Source of the DNA: Candidatus Alistipes merdigallinarum
GTDB taxonomy: Bacteria > Bacteroidota > Bacteroidia > Bacteroidales > Rikenellaceae
Length of the DNA stretch: 50,514 bases
NCBI GenBank assembly: GCA_019119305.1
Contig: DWXH01000001.1
Span: forward strand, 1-50,514
Reading direction: 5' to 3'
Below the pieces are notes generated by a model. The model was not told the DNA's origin. It made no database searches and saw only the letters and a list, made by a program, of their open reading frames with translations. Positions 26,701-35,826 of the stretch are shown here, one piece after another. Position 1 is the first letter of the stretch. Each line of letters begins with the position of its first letter. The position numbers were made by a program, and so were the translations under genes.

Positions 26701-27380
26701 GTGTGATCGGACTCTTCCCGGCCAACCGCATCGACGACGACCTCATCATCTATACGGACAACACCCGCACCAAAGAGCTGCTCCGGATGCCGCAGTTGCG
26801 CAACCAACAGGCCGATACGGAGGTCAACCTCTCGCTGGCTGACTTTATTGCCCCGGTCGGAACGGACGACTACGTCGGAGCCTTTGCCGTAACGGCAGGA
26901 ATCGGACTGTCGGAGCTGACCGAACGGTTCCGCCGGGACAACGACGACTACCGGGCGATCATGTCCAAACTGCTGGCCGACCGACTGGCCGAAGCCTTTG
27001 CCGAAACGCTCCACCGTTTTGCACGGGTTTCGCTCTGGGGATACGAACAGGAGAATGAACACACCCTCGCCGACCTTTTTGCCGGACGGTACCGGGGTAT
27101 CCGGCCCGCATTTGGTTATCCGTCCTGTCCGGACCACTCGCTGAAAACCGAGCTATTCGAACTGCTCGACGTAACGAAGGCAATCGGCGCCACACTGACC
27201 GAATCCTACATGATGTCGCCCGGAGAGTCGACCTGCGGACTTATGTTCGCCCATCCGCAAGCCCGCAACTTCTCGGTCGGGACAATCGACGATGAGCAGT
27301 TGAACGACTACGCCCGACGCAGAGGCATCGATCCCGAAAAACTGCGGACGATCATGCCTCAACATCTGCTCGACAAATAA
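23718..27380 (+). CDS. metH: Cobalamin-dependent methionine synthase MetH
   Basis: A 1220-residue four-module enzyme that methylates homocysteine using methyl-tetrahydrofolate through methylcobalamin. Modules in order: the homocysteine domain, with zinc motif GGCCGTTP (about 305-312); a pterin-binding domain; the cobalamin cap and binding domain, with DVHDIG at 757-762, where His759 should bind cobalt; and the activation domain, with [12 protein letters not shown] near 1129. All four are intact. metF follows 28 bp later and supplies its methyl donor. No cobalamin riboswitch is visible upstream, since the glutaminyl cyclase stop is 3 bp away. Confidence 0.97.
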   Translation: MLKFSIQDEISRRILVLDGGLGTMVQGYDLSEEDYRSDRFAKWEIPLKGYNDLLVLTRPQVIAEIHEAYLKAGADIITTDTFNANRISSVDYKLEDYVYEMNRAAASLARGVADRYTMLNPGKPRFVAGSIGPTNRTASISPDVNNPGYRAVTFDDLRISYAEQVRGLLDGGVDLLLIETIFDTLNAKAAIFAIEEVFNERHVQVPIMISGTVTDASGRMLSGQTIEAFYASVAHAKPFSVGLNCGLGAELMQPYIARLAARAECAVSAHPNAGLPNGFGGYDETPEKMAEAIRGYLEEGLLNIVGGCCGTTPVHIAAIARVAKEYSPRAIPALAHTTVLSGLEELRITPDMNFVNVGERTNVAGSARFARLIREKQYEEALSVARQQVEGGAQIIDVCMDDGLIDGVEAMRDFLNLVMAEPEIARIPIMIDSSKWEVLEAGLKCVQGKSVVNSISLKEGEERLLEKAIAIRRYGAAAVVMLFDEEGQADTYERKIAVAERAYRILTEAGFPPEDIIFDPNVLSVATGIETHNIYGIDFIRACRWIKEHCPYAKVSGGVSNLSFSFRGNNRVREAMHSVFLYHAIEAGMDMGIVNPSMLQVYSEIEPELLHLCEEVILNRNDEATENLIAYAERIKQQQESDKTTETQRPQWRSESVEERLAHAILKGITDFIDEDTEEAYRKIGNALGVIEGPLMMGMNRVGELFGSGKMFLPQVVKSARVMKRAVAVLTPYIEQERSEGRASSAGRMLLATVKGDVHDIGKNIVSVVLACNGYKIEDLGVMVERERIAETAAQWKADIIGLSGLITPSLEEMAKVIVSVEQMGLKIPILIGGATTSDMHTAVKLAPLYSGPVIHVKDASDDVRILNELNSPRRDIYLQNIRDEQQRLREEFSRRNGQHRLRSLEDARTHALKINLEEVTTPLRTGRIVFSDYPVDKLAETINWSYFFSGWGLAGRFPALLDDPDKGPEAKKLYDDARNLLEEIATKHLLQANGVIGLFPANRIDDDLIIYTDNTRTKELLRMPQLRNQQADTEVNLSLADFIAPVGTDDYVGAFAVTAGIGLSELTERFRRDNDDYRAIMSKLLADRLAEAFAETLHRFARVSLWGYEQENEHTLADLFAGRYRGIRPAFGYPSCPDHSLKTELFELLDVTKAIGATLTESYMMSPGESTCGLMFAHPQARNFSVGTIDDEQLNDYARRRGIDPEKLRTIMPQHLLDK

Positions 27381-27408
27381 CCTCAACCGAAAACAAATTA
27401 CACGCTAT

Positions 27409-28371
27409 ATGCACATTACCGAAATCATAGCCCAAGCGGCAGCCTCCGGAAAATCCCGTTTTTCATTCGAGCTGTTACCCCCGCTCAAAGGGGAAGGAAC
27501 CCAACAGATCTTCGACACGATCGACTCACTGATGGAGTTCTCACCGGCCTTCTGCAGCATCACCTCACACCGTGAAGATGTCAAATATGTCGAAAAGGAG
27601 AACGGTCTACTCGAACGGCACACGGTACGTCGCCGTCCGGGGACGGTCGGCATCTCCGCCGCCATCATGAAACGCTACGGACTCACCGTTATCCCCCACC
27701 TGATTTGCGGAGGCCAGTCGCGCTACGACATCGAAGATGCCCTGATCGATTTCGATTTTCTCGACATCGACAACGTATTGGCCCTCCGGGGAGACAACAT
27801 ACGGGGGGAACATGCCTTCAAGAACCTGCCCGACGGACACCGGCACGCCTCCGAACTGGTGGCCCAGATCAGCCGGATGAATCGCGGGGAGTTCATTGAC
27901 GGGGAGGTCGAACAGTGCCGGAACACGAGTTTCTGTATCGGAGTGGCCGGTTACCCGGAAAAGCATGCGGAGGCACCCAATCCGACCGAGGACCTGAACC
28001 GGCTGAAAGAGAAGGTCGATGCCGGAGCCTCGTTCATCATCACCCAGATGAGTTTCGACAACGCCAAGATTTTTGCCTTTATCGATGCCTGTAGGACTCT
28101 GGGAATCAATGTTCCGATCGTTCCGGGCATCAAGCCATTCTCATCGAAGACCCAGCTCACGATGCTGCCGCAGATCTTCCACGTGGATATTCCCGACGAA
28201 CTGGTCCGTGAAGTGGAACGTTGCAAGGACAACGCCGCCGTCCGCCAAGTCGGCGTCGAGTGGGCTATTACTCAAGGCCGCGAACTGATTGCCAAAGGCA
28301 TCCCCGTCATACATTTCTATACGATGGGGAAAGCCGACAACATCGTGCGGATCCTTCGCGAACTTTTTTAG
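27409..28371 (+). CDS. metF: Methylenetetrahydrofolate reductase MetF
   Basis: A 320-residue FAD enzyme that reduces methylene-tetrahydrofolate to methyl-tetrahydrofolate for MetH. Landmarks are FELLPP (folate/FAD region) near 24, the HLICGG strand near 100, NVLALRGD near 122, QMSFD near 220 and GIKPF near 240. The length and domain order are normal. It is 28 bp after metH in the same operon. The M20 hydrolase gene begins 44 bp downstream. Confidence 0.95.
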   Translation: MHITEIIAQAAASGKSRFSFELLPPLKGEGTQQIFDTIDSLMEFSPAFCSITSHREDVKYVEKENGLLERHTVRRRPGTVGISAAIMKRYGLTVIPHLICGGQSRYDIEDALIDFDFLDIDNVLALRGDNIRGEHAFKNLPDGHRHASELVAQISRMNRGEFIDGEVEQCRNTSFCIGVAGYPEKHAEAPNPTEDLNRLKEKVDAGASFIITQMSFDNAKIFAFIDACRTLGINVPIVPGIKPFSSKTQLTMLPQIFHVDIPDELVREVERCKDNAAVRQVGVEWAITQGRELIAKGIPVIHFYTMGKADNIVRILRELF

Positions 28372-28415
28372 CAGATCCGATAGACATAAAAAAAGCAAAA
28401 AATATTTTGCATATC

Positions 28416-29606
28416 ATGACTGACGAAACTATAAAAGCCTGCGCCCGTGCTCTTGTCGGACAGATCATCGGGGTCAGGCGACACCTGCACGCCCACCCCG
28501 AACTTTCGTTTCAGGAGCACGAGACGGCCGACTACCTTGCCGATCGGTTGACCGAAGCGGGTATTCCGTTCCAACGGATTGCGGGGACTGGTATTCTGGC
28601 ACGGATCACCGGAACGGGCGACCCAAGACGGTGTGTCGTACTGCGGGCCGACACGGATGCCCTTCCTATCCAGGAGGAGTCGGGCCTCCCATTCGCCTCG
28701 GTCCACACGGGCGTAATGCATGCCTGTGGACACGACATCCACACCTCCTGCCTGCTCGGAGCCCTGCTCGTGCTGCAACAGCATCGCGAGCTGATCGAAG
28801 GAACCGTATTCGGCCTTTTCCAACCCGGTGAGGAGATCGCCCCCGGTGGTGCCGCTTCGGTATTGGAAGAGGATCCGTTCCACGACTACACCGTTGTAGC
28901 TTTTGTCGGCGAACACGTCGCACCTGAAATGCACTCGGGACATCTGGGTTTCCGTTCCGGCCAATACATGGCCTCGAGCGACGAACTGCACATCGAGGTT
29001 CACGGGACGGGCGGACACGGTGCCCTGCCCCACACGCTGACCGATCCGGTGGTGGCTTCAGCGGCTCTGATTACCGCCCTGCAACAAATTACCAGCCGCA
29101 ACGGCAATGCAACGATCCCGACAGTTCTGTCGATCGGGCGAGTCATCGCCGAAGGAGCGACCAACATCATCCCACCCGTTGTAGAGATAGCCGGAACGCT
29201 CCGGACAATGGACGAAACATGGAGAGAACAGGCGAAAAAGAGGATCCGCCAAATCGCCGACGGCATCAGTGCTGCCTACGGTGTCCGTACCGAGCTCCAT
29301 ATTCCGCCGGGATACCCGTGTGTCGTCAACGACCCGAAACTGGCGGCTCGCGGACGGGCGATCGCCACACGCCTTTGGGGAGAAGAACACATCGAAGAGC
29401 TGGCCCTGAGAATGACCGCTGAAGATTTCGGCACCTACACGAAACACTATCCCGGACTCTTCTTCCGGCTCGGGACCGCACGCCACACGGGCGATCGGGG
29501 CGGAGGACTTCACACCCCGACCTTCAACCCCGACGAAGAGGCTATAAATTACGGTATCGTCACCATGGCCACCTTCGCTTTGGAATTTTTGAAAGATACG
29601 AAGTAA
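28416..29606 (+). CDS. M20-family amidohydrolase
   Basis: A 396-residue metal-dependent amidohydrolase of the aminoacylase/hippurate-hydrolase type. The start at 28416 (MTDETIKACA) is chosen because the longer open frame overlaps metF out of frame. Motifs HACGHDIHTSCLLG (metal Asp/His) near residue 105, PGEEIAPGGA near 140, and GTGGHGALPH near 197 (dimerisation-domain His) are intact. It should cleave N-acyl groups from amino acids or peptides, but the substrate is unknown. No signal peptide is seen, so it is cytoplasmic. It ends 80 bp before the ferredoxin. Confidence 0.87.
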   Translation: MTDETIKACARALVGQIIGVRRHLHAHPELSFQEHETADYLADRLTEAGIPFQRIAGTGILARITGTGDPRRCVVLRADTDALPIQEESGLPFASVHTGVMHACGHDIHTSCLLGALLVLQQHRELIEGTVFGLFQPGEEIAPGGAASVLEEDPFHDYTVVAFVGEHVAPEMHSGHLGFRSGQYMASSDELHIEVHGTGGHGALPHTLTDPVVASAALITALQQITSRNGNATIPTVLSIGRVIAEGATNIIPPVVEIAGTLRTMDETWREQAKKRIRQIADGISAAYGVRTELHIPPGYPCVVNDPKLAARGRAIATRLWGEEHIEELALRMTAEDFGTYTKHYPGLFFRLGTARHTGDRGGGLHTPTFNPDEEAINYGIVTMATFALEFLKDTK

Positions 29607-29625
29607 AAATTATTCCGTTTTTTGC

Positions 29626-29656
29626 TTGTCTCGTAACGAGAATAGTTATACATTTG
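29626..29656 (+). promoter_or_regulatory. Promoter for the ferredoxin gene
   Basis: TTG at 29626-29628, a 20-nt spacer, then TACATTTG at 29649-29656. It is 30 bp before the ATG at 29687. Confidence 0.55.
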
Positions 29657-29686
29657 TAGTGTAGAATTTAATTAAACTTTACGAAA

Positions 29687-29857
29687 ATGGCTTACAAAAT
29701 TAGTGCTGACACTTGTACTGCATGCGGTACTTGTATCGATGAATGTCCGGTAGGAGCGATCTCTGCAGGGGATGTATACGTTATCGATCCCGAATCTTGC
29801 ACCGAATGCGGTACGTGTGCCGACGTGTGCCCGACGGAATCGATCTCTCTCGAGTAG
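29687..29857 (+). CDS. 2[4Fe-4S] ferredoxin
   Basis: A 56-residue protein beginning MAYKISADTC. Two cluster motifs, CTACGTCIDECP and CTECGTCADVCP, each supply CxxCxxCxxxCP cysteines, so two [4Fe-4S] clusters are expected. It is a small low-potential electron carrier of clostridial type in the cytoplasm. It has its own promoter and its own terminator, so it is a single-gene transcript. It is next to mqnC, a radical-SAM enzyme that needs one-electron reductant, which makes a functional link plausible but not shown. Confidence 0.93.
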   Translation: MAYKISADTCTACGTCIDECPVGAISAGDVYVIDPESCTECGTCADVCPTESISLE

Positions 29858-29883
29858 GGTCTTTCCGGTCCTGTAAAATAACG

Positions 29884-29913
29884 CCGTTTCTTGTAGCAAG
29901 AAACGGTTTTTTT
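29884..29913 (+). terminator. Intrinsic terminator of the ferredoxin gene
   Basis: CCGTTTCTTG (29884-29893) pairs with CAAGAAACGG (29897-29906) and is followed by seven T residues. A textbook terminator. Confidence 0.85.
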
Positions 29914-29943
29914 GTATTTTGTAATGTTTAATCTTTCCCGACG

Positions 29944-31056
29944 ATGAATCCCGATCCGCTCTACCGCAAAGCTCTTGGACTCGAACCACTGACCTGCGAC
30001 GAGGCATTGGCTCTGTACACGGAAGCCCCCCTCGGTGAACTATCAGCCGTAGCATGGACACTTAGAAAAAAGTTTCACCCCGACGATATCGTCACCTGGC
30101 AGATCGACCGTAACGTCAACATCACGAATGTCTGCATCTCGGGGTGTAAATTCTGCAACTTTCACTGCAAGCCCCACCAGACCGACCGGGCCTACATCAC
30201 GACCCTCGACCAATACATTCAAAAAATCGACGAAACGCTGGCTCTGGGTGGCGACCAGCTGCTGTTACAGGGCGGACTCCATCCGAAATTAGGCATTACA
30301 TTCTATGAGGATCTTTTCCGGCAACTGAAAGACCGCTATCCCCAAATCCGGCTGCATGCGCTGGGTGCCCCCGAAGTGTACCACATCGCCCGCATCAGCG
30401 GACTGGACATCGAGACCACGCTCCGGCGTCTGATCGACGCAGGACTCGACTCGCTGCCCGGAGCCGGAGCCGAAATCCTCGACAACGACGTGCGCCGCAG
30501 ACTCTCCCCCGGAAAACCGAATGCCGATCAGTGGATCGAAGTGATGCGCATCGCCCACCGTTTGGGGCTGGCTACCTCCGCCACGATGATGTACGGCCAC
30601 ATAGAAACGCCCCGCCAACGGATCGAGCATCTGATCCGCATCCGCAACCTGCAGGCAGAGAAATCGCCCGACAAGTACGGTTTTCTTGCCTTTATTCCCT
30701 GGATATTCCGCAGCTCGGGGACCCAATTAGAGAAAGAGGGGGTCTCCCCTACCTTTTCGCCGACCGAATACCTGCGCATCATCGCCATAAGCCGGATCGT
30801 CTTGAACAACATTCCCAACATCCAAGCCTCGTGGCTCACCGTAGGGAAAGAGACTGCACAGATCGCCCTTCATTGTGGAGCCAACGACATGGGGTCAATC
30901 ATGATCGAAGAACATGTGGTCTCCTCCGCCGGGGCCGACAACCGATTCGATGCCGACGGAATCCGACAAGCCATCCGCGAGGCCGGATTCACACCCCGGC
31001 TGCGCAACCAACTCTATGAGTTTCGGGACGAGTCGTTCCTGCAAACGAAACATTAG
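29944..31056 (+). CDS. mqnC: Cyclic dehypoxanthinyl futalosine synthase MqnC
   Basis: A 370-residue radical-SAM enzyme of the futalosine route to menaquinone. The cluster motif CISGCKFC near residue 65 supplies the CxxxCxxC of radical-SAM, and NITNVC and LLQGGLHP fit the MqnC family. It closes the cyclic dehypoxanthinyl futalosine ring. No other futalosine genes are near, so it is probably scattered as in other Bacteroidota. Its stop overlaps the pdxB stop on the opposite strand by 3 bp (31054-31055 shared), so the two genes are convergent with no gap. It is 30 bp after the ferredoxin terminator and has no clear own promoter. Confidence 0.92.
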   Translation: MNPDPLYRKALGLEPLTCDEALALYTEAPLGELSAVAWTLRKKFHPDDIVTWQIDRNVNITNVCISGCKFCNFHCKPHQTDRAYITTLDQYIQKIDETLALGGDQLLLQGGLHPKLGITFYEDLFRQLKDRYPQIRLHALGAPEVYHIARISGLDIETTLRRLIDAGLDSLPGAGAEILDNDVRRRLSPGKPNADQWIEVMRIAHRLGLATSATMMYGHIETPRQRIEHLIRIRNLQAEKSPDKYGFLAFIPWIFRSSGTQLEKEGVSPTFSPTEYLRIIAISRIVLNNIPNIQASWLTVGKETAQIALHCGANDMGSIMIEEHVVSSAGADNRFDADGIRQAIREAGFTPRLRNQLYEFRDESFLQTKH

Positions 31057-32093
31057 AAAAATTCGATCCGATAGTCGTACGAATTACGGATCTGTTCGAA
31101 AGATCCGGGGTCGTTTTTCAACCGTACGGTTTCTGCCTCGATGTCGAAATAACGGGGCATTTCGCGGCTCATCCGTTCCCATGTAATCGAGGGATCGGGG
31201 TGACTCGGTGTTACCTGGGCGGGATACCACTCATCGAGCGGCCATCCATACATCCGGCTCACCGAACGGACCACAGCCGCCGTCCCCGCCGCCTTGCCCT
31301 GTATCGAATACCCTGCTATGTGCGAGGTGGTAAATGTTGCCAACTTCAATAGTTCCAAATCGATTTCGGGCTCGTTATTCCATGTATCGATCACCGCATG
31401 GGCCAATCTGCCCTGTCGTAAACTTTCGACCAACGGAGCATCCTCAATGATCCGGCCTCGCGACGTATTGATAAACACCGTCCCCTCTTTCATCGAGGCG
31501 AAAAAAGCGCGATCAGCCATACGATCCGTAGGACACGATCCGGTACGGGTCAACGGGACATGGCAGGTTACAATATCGGATTGTGCGAGAAGCATATCAA
31601 GCGGACAGAAAATCCCGCTTCCCTCTGCCTCAGCTCGCGGGGGGTCGCACCGCAATACACGGAAACCGAACAGTTCGCCGTATTCGGCAATCAGCGAACC
31701 GACATTTCCTACCCCAATGACTCCGAGCGTACGGTCACACGGATGCCAGCCGTCGCGTGCGGCCAGTCGTGCCAACGCTCCCATGACATATTGCAACACC
31801 CCCCGGGCGTTACACCCTTGAGCCGTCGTCACCCGGATACCGCTTTGCGCACAATACTCCGAGTCGATGTGGTCGTGCCCGATGGTCGCCGTAGCAATCA
31901 AACGCACCGGCGTACCGGCCAATAACGTCTCATCACAACGCGTCCGCGTCCGAACAATCAACACATCGGCCTCTTTCAGATCGGTTCGCGTAATCCGGTT
32001 TCCCTTCTTATAATCCACACGAGCATAAGGTTCGAGTACGCCCCGCAAAAACGGAATATCGCAATCCGCTACTACATACGGTTTTCTATCCAT
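31053..32093 (-). CDS. pdxB: 4-phosphoerythronate dehydrogenase PdxB
   Basis: A 346-residue NAD-dependent 2-hydroxyacid dehydrogenase of the PdxB type, which acts in the DXP-dependent route to pyridoxal phosphate. The start MDRKPYVVADCDIPF, TATIGHDHID near 88, the Rossmann motif GVIGVGNVGS near 125, and the catalytic region NTSRGRIIED near 212 are all present. The C-terminal region includes a PdxB-like dimerisation part. The length is a little shorter than in enterics. It runs convergently into mqnC. Confidence 0.88.
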   Translation of the reverse strand: MDRKPYVVADCDIPFLRGVLEPYARVDYKKGNRITRTDLKEADVLIVRTRTRCDETLLAGTPVRLIATATIGHDHIDSEYCAQSGIRVTTAQGCNARGVLQYVMGALARLAARDGWHPCDRTLGVIGVGNVGSLIAEYGELFGFRVLRCDPPRAEAEGSGIFCPLDMLLAQSDIVTCHVPLTRTGSCPTDRMADRAFFASMKEGTVFINTSRGRIIEDAPLVESLRQGRLAHAVIDTWNNEPEIDLELLKLATFTTSHIAGYSIQGKAAGTAAVVRSVSRMYGWPLDEWYPAQVTPSHPDPSITWERMSREMPRYFDIEAETVRLKNDPGSFEQIRNSYDYRIEFF

Positions 32094-32122
32094 CTATCCG
32101 TCGATTCATTCTATTGACGGCA

Positions 32123-32130
32123 CAAATGTA
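32123..32130 (-). promoter_or_regulatory. Promoter -7 box for pdxB
   Basis: Minus-strand TACATTTG, 30 bp before the pdxB ATG at 32093. No clear -33 box. Confidence 0.4.
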
Positions 32131-32170
32131 ACAATAAATTGAAAACCGCACGGAATTATTCGTTCAGAAC

Positions 32171-32206
32171 AAAAAAACCTCCGGCGCAATCACTGCGGCG
32201 GAGGCT
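32171..32206 (-). terminator. Intrinsic terminator on the minus strand
   Basis: CCTCCGGCGC (32178-32187) pairs with GCGGCGGAGG (32195-32204) with one mismatch. On the minus strand it is followed by seven T residues. No recognised gene ends here, which suggests an unannotated small transcript upstream (32210-32390). Confidence 0.55.
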
Positions 32207-32468
32207 CACCCAACTTAAATGTATGATTATGAAAAAAACTACTCGATTCCCGCATCAAAATGACTACCGGAAATCTGTATGGATAACGCACCTTTAATGG
32301 GGAATATTGTCTTTTATTGGTATTTTTTTGGACAAAAGCACAAATCAAATTGATAAACAACAATATAAAAACCGAATAAAAACACATGCCTACCCGAAAC
32401 GGTTTCTCTCCCCGTCTTTCTATTTTTTCGTTATTTTTGCAACCAAACTCATTTATTGAAGATCGATT
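32207..32468. other. AT-rich intergenic stretch, possible small transcript
   Basis: Part of the 375-bp gap between pdxB and the arginase-family gene. It contains a 65-codon minus-strand frame (32190-32387) of poor quality and a 24-codon plus-strand frame that begins near 32222. Neither is convincing. A minus-strand terminator at 32171-32206 suggests that something is transcribed leftward through here. Confidence 0.35.
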
Positions 32469-33503
32469 ATGGCAGACACAAATTTCGACCCGAACGGTCC
32501 CGGCATCGACAACGGCCGTTATTTCGGGCTCCCGTTCACACCGGAAGAGTCCCGTTTGGTACTTTTTCCCGTTGCGTGGGACGTTACAACCTCATACCGA
32601 GACGGTACGGCGAACGGTCCCGAAGCGATCCAAAAAGCATCGCTTCAGGTCGATCTGTACGACCCGCATAACCCTCTTGGGTGGGAACAAGGAATCGGCA
32701 CATTTGCCGCTGACGAATCGATCCGGAGGAACAGCAGGAAATTACGCGAAACGGCACAACGGGTAATTGGACAGTGGGAAAGCGGCGGTGCTCCGGACAG
32801 CGAGACACTGCAGGCAGACATCGACCGGATCAATCAAGGATCGGTCGAACTCAATCGCATCGTTTATGAAACATCGCGCCATTGGATCGACGCAGGGAAA
32901 AAGGTCGGAATCGTCGGCGGAGACCACAGCTCGCCACTCGGGGCTATCCGCGCCGCTGCCGAACATAATCCGGGCATGGGGATACTCCACATCGACGCCC
33001 ACGCCGATCTGAGAGAGGCCTATGAAGGATTCACCTACTCGCATGCTTCGATCATGTACAACGTATTGCACGAACTTCCCGACGTATCGAAACTCGTCCA
33101 GGTCGGAATCCGCGACTATTGTGATGACGAGCTTGCTCTGGCTTCCTTTTCATCCCGAATCGTACAATTTACCGATTACGAGCTCTCCGCAGAAAAATTC
33201 GGTGGTACCTCATGGTACACGCTTTGCCAACAGATCATATCGGCCCTTCCCGAAAAAGTCTACATCAGTTTCGACATCGACGGACTGCGCCCCGACCTCT
33301 GTCCCCATACAGGAACCCCCGTTCCCGGCGGACTGACGTTCAATGAAGCGGTCTATTTGTTGGTCCTTCTGACTCAAAGCGGACGTGAAATCGTTGGATT
33401 CGACCTCTGTGAAGTGGCTCCCGACCCCAACAGTACAGACGAATGGGATGCCAATGTCGGCGCCCGACTGTTGTACAAATTGTGTAATCTCTCTCTGCTC
33501 TAA
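32469..33503 (+). CDS. Arginase/agmatinase-family hydrolase
   Basis: A 344-residue member of the ureohydrolase fold that uses two manganese ions. Metal motifs are GGDHS near 155, DAHADLR near 180 and SFDIDGLRPDLCP near 264. The GGDHS His and the Asp residues in DAHAD and DIDG are all kept. A longer insertion at about residues 85-140 distinguishes it from classical agmatinase and arginase, so the substrate (arginine, agmatine, formimidoglutamate or another guanidine) cannot be fixed. No signal peptide. It is followed by nhaA about 60 bp later. Confidence 0.88.
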   Translation: MADTNFDPNGPGIDNGRYFGLPFTPEESRLVLFPVAWDVTTSYRDGTANGPEAIQKASLQVDLYDPHNPLGWEQGIGTFAADESIRRNSRKLRETAQRVIGQWESGGAPDSETLQADIDRINQGSVELNRIVYETSRHWIDAGKKVGIVGGDHSSPLGAIRAAAEHNPGMGILHIDAHADLREAYEGFTYSHASIMYNVLHELPDVSKLVQVGIRDYCDDELALASFSSRIVQFTDYELSAEKFGGTSWYTLCQQIISALPEKVYISFDIDGLRPDLCPHTGTPVPGGLTFNEAVYLLVLLTQSGREIVGFDLCEVAPDPNSTDEWDANVGARLLYKLCNLSLL

Positions 33504-33563
33504 GTCAGACCCCTATCGATTTGGTATCAGCTTTGCTGTTATGCGTTGCAGAAATACGAACCG

Positions 33564-34934
33564 ATGACACAATATTTGTCTTTCAAGTACAAACGGAATT
33601 TTTTTCTCCGTCGCGAACGTCACCATCGCCTTCTGCATAGTCCGTGGGCCGGAGGTCTGGTACTGGTCATATTTGCCGCATTGGCTATGATCCTGGCCAA
33701 TATTCCAGCTACTGCCGAAGCCTATCACCACCTGTTGGAGAGTCACTTGACTGTCGGATTCGACCACTTCAAACTGAGCAAACCGCTCGAAGCATGGATC
33801 AACGACGGCTTGATGGTGATCTTCTTCTTTCACGTAGGGCTGGAGATCAAACGCGAAATCATGGCCGGACATCTGTCGACAATCCGACAGGCTGCGCTTC
33901 CGATTGCAGCCGCCATCGGAGGTATGATCGTCCCTGCACTCATATACACGGGAATCAATCTGTCCGGAGGCGAACCTTCGGGGTGGGGCGTCCCGATGGC
34001 TACGGACATCGCATTCGCCATCGGCGTTTTGTCGCTGCTGGGAAACCGGGTCCCCGTATCGTTGAAGATTTTTTTAACCGCACTGGCCGTAGCCGACGAT
34101 CTGGGAGGTATTCTGGTCATCGCCCTGTTCTACTCGACAGACATTCACTTCGAAATCTTGGGAATCATCGCCGGCGTTTTCCTGCTCATGATCCTGCTCC
34201 GCAAATTCAACGTCTACAAAATGAGATATTACCTGATTCTCAGTATTATAATATGGATTTTATTCCTCAACTCCGGAATTCATGCCACCATCGCCGGTGT
34301 TTTGATCGCCCTGACCATTCCCTCGACCCCGCGGTACACGAAACGTTATTTCCTATATAAAACACGTTTTTATCTGGATTCTTTCCGGCAACACAATCGA
34401 GACGGGGTCGAAATCCTATCCAACAAAAAACAGTTGGAAGACATCGAAACCATCCGTCAAGTCGCCGTCAACGCCATCAGTCCGGCACAACGCCTCGAAT
34501 ATGCCCTGCACCATACGGTAGCCTTTTTCATCATGCCCATATTCGCGCTGGCCAATGCCGGAATCAGCATCGAGGGTTTCGGTGATTTGGGCGTACTGTT
34601 CAAACCGTTGGGTGCCGGGATCTTTTTAGGACTGGTCGTGGGAAAACCGATCGGCATCTTTCTGTTCAGCCACATAGCCGTCCGTTTGAAATGGGGCGAA
34701 CTACCCGATGGCATTACATGGCCCATGATCTTCGGCGTATCCTGTCTGGGTGGAATCGGCTTCACGATGTCCATATTTATCAACAATTTGGCTTTTACCG
34801 ATCCCGCCGTCGTCACCGGTGGAAAAATATCCATATTGATCGCCTCGCTCACCGCAGGAGTTATCGGATGGTTGGTTACGAGAATTGTCTCCCCCCGAAA
34901 AAAATCGCTATCTTCTCATGAAAAAAATGTGTAG
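33564..34934 (+). CDS. nhaA: Na+/H+ antiporter NhaA
   Basis: A 456-residue inner-membrane protein with around twelve hydrophobic segments that exchanges Na+ for H+. The key region MATDIAFAIGVLSLLGNRVP near residue 140 and TALAVADDLGGIL near 172 contain the adjacent Asp pair that binds the ions. The start at 33564 (MTQYLSFKYK) is the first ATG, since the longer frame begins with TTG. A longer hydrophilic loop (about residues 260-310) is present compared with the E. coli form. It follows the arginase gene. Confidence 0.93.
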   Translation: MTQYLSFKYKRNFFLRRERHHRLLHSPWAGGLVLVIFAALAMILANIPATAEAYHHLLESHLTVGFDHFKLSKPLEAWINDGLMVIFFFHVGLEIKREIMAGHLSTIRQAALPIAAAIGGMIVPALIYTGINLSGGEPSGWGVPMATDIAFAIGVLSLLGNRVPVSLKIFLTALAVADDLGGILVIALFYSTDIHFEILGIIAGVFLLMILLRKFNVYKMRYYLILSIIIWILFLNSGIHATIAGVLIALTIPSTPRYTKRYFLYKTRFYLDSFRQHNRDGVEILSNKKQLEDIETIRQVAVNAISPAQRLEYALHHTVAFFIMPIFALANAGISIEGFGDLGVLFKPLGAGIFLGLVVGKPIGIFLFSHIAVRLKWGELPDGITWPMIFGVSCLGGIGFTMSIFINNLAFTDPAVVTGGKISILIASLTAGVIGWLVTRIVSPRKKSLSSHEKNV

Positions 34935-34961
34935 ACCCGCACATTATTCGCTTAATTTGCT

Positions 34962-34969
34962 TAACTTTG
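34962..34969 (+). promoter_or_regulatory. Promoter -7 box for the FKBP gene
   Basis: TAACTTTG fits TAnnTTTG, about 84 bp before the ATG at 35053. No clear -33 box. Confidence 0.4.
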
Positions 34970-35052
34970 TCGCTCGCCTGAAGCTCATGAACGAGAATAC
35001 GGCACGATATTTTCAACACGAAACAATTTGAACAATTAATTTATAAAACAAG

Positions 35053-35748
35053 ATGAAAAAATTAATCGTATTGAGCGGAGTACTCGCTCTTTTCTTCAGC
35101 GCCTGCACCTCTACCGGTGGCGGAAGCATGAAAACCGAAGAAGACACGTTGGCTTATTGCCTGGGAACAGACATGGGAACCTACATCTACAATGTGGATA
35201 GTGCACTCGGTGAAGACCTGAACGTCGATTTATTGATCACGGGAATCAAAAACGCCATCAAGAAAGACACATCGGTAATGTCGAGTGAAGACGCTTATGC
35301 TTTCATGCGCAGATACTACTCTGTAATCAAACCGAGAAAAGACAGCATCGCCAGCGCTGAATTTATCGCTAAAGTCGAAAAAGAGAACAAAAACGTTCAG
35401 AAGACCGAATCGGGTCTGCTTTACGAGATCATTGAAGCCGGTGACAGCAATGTAAAAGCCGATACGACCTCTAAAGTCCGCGTACTCTACCGTATGGCCG
35501 ACCGCAACGGCAACGACATTCAGAATACTTACGACAGCAACGATACGCTCGACATTCCGATCAAAAACGTAATCAAAGGTTTTGCTGAAGGTATGTCGTT
35601 GGTAGGCAAAGGCGGTAAGATCAAACTGTGGATTCCGTCTGAACTGGGTTACGGTTCCCGTCAACAGGGTCCTATCCCGGCCAACTCAGCTCTCTACTAT
35701 GAGGTCGATCTGATCGATGTAGTTCCGGCCGAAGAACCTGCAAAATAA
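35053..35748 (+). CDS. FKBP-type peptidyl-prolyl isomerase lipoprotein
   Basis: A 231-residue lipoprotein (lipobox FFSAC, Cys18). Residues about 30-110 form a helical FKBP_N-like region. The FKBP domain follows, with IKNVIKGFAEGMSLVGKGGK and the ending ANSALYYEVDLIDV, as in Mip/FkpA proteins that fold exported proteins in the periplasm. The domain is complete. The gene is monocistronic with its own promoter and terminator. Confidence 0.9.
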   Translation: MKKLIVLSGVLALFFSACTSTGGGSMKTEEDTLAYCLGTDMGTYIYNVDSALGEDLNVDLLITGIKNAIKKDTSVMSSEDAYAFMRRYYSVIKPRKDSIASAEFIAKVEKENKNVQKTESGLLYEIIEAGDSNVKADTTSKVRVLYRMADRNGNDIQNTYDSNDTLDIPIKNVIKGFAEGMSLVGKGGKIKLWIPSELGYGSRQQGPIPANSALYYEVDLIDVVPAEEPAK

Positions 35749-35789
35749 TCTGACGAAGAGAATATTCCCGAATTTTTGTTCGGAAAATA

Positions 35790-35826
35790 AAAGAGGTCTG
35801 CTAATGATTGGCAGACCTCTTTTATT
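35790..35826. terminator. Intrinsic terminator after the FKBP gene
   Basis: AAAGAGGTCTGC (35790-35801) pairs perfectly with GCAGACCTCTTT (35811-35822), then T-rich. A and T on both sides make it usable on both strands. Confidence 0.8.
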
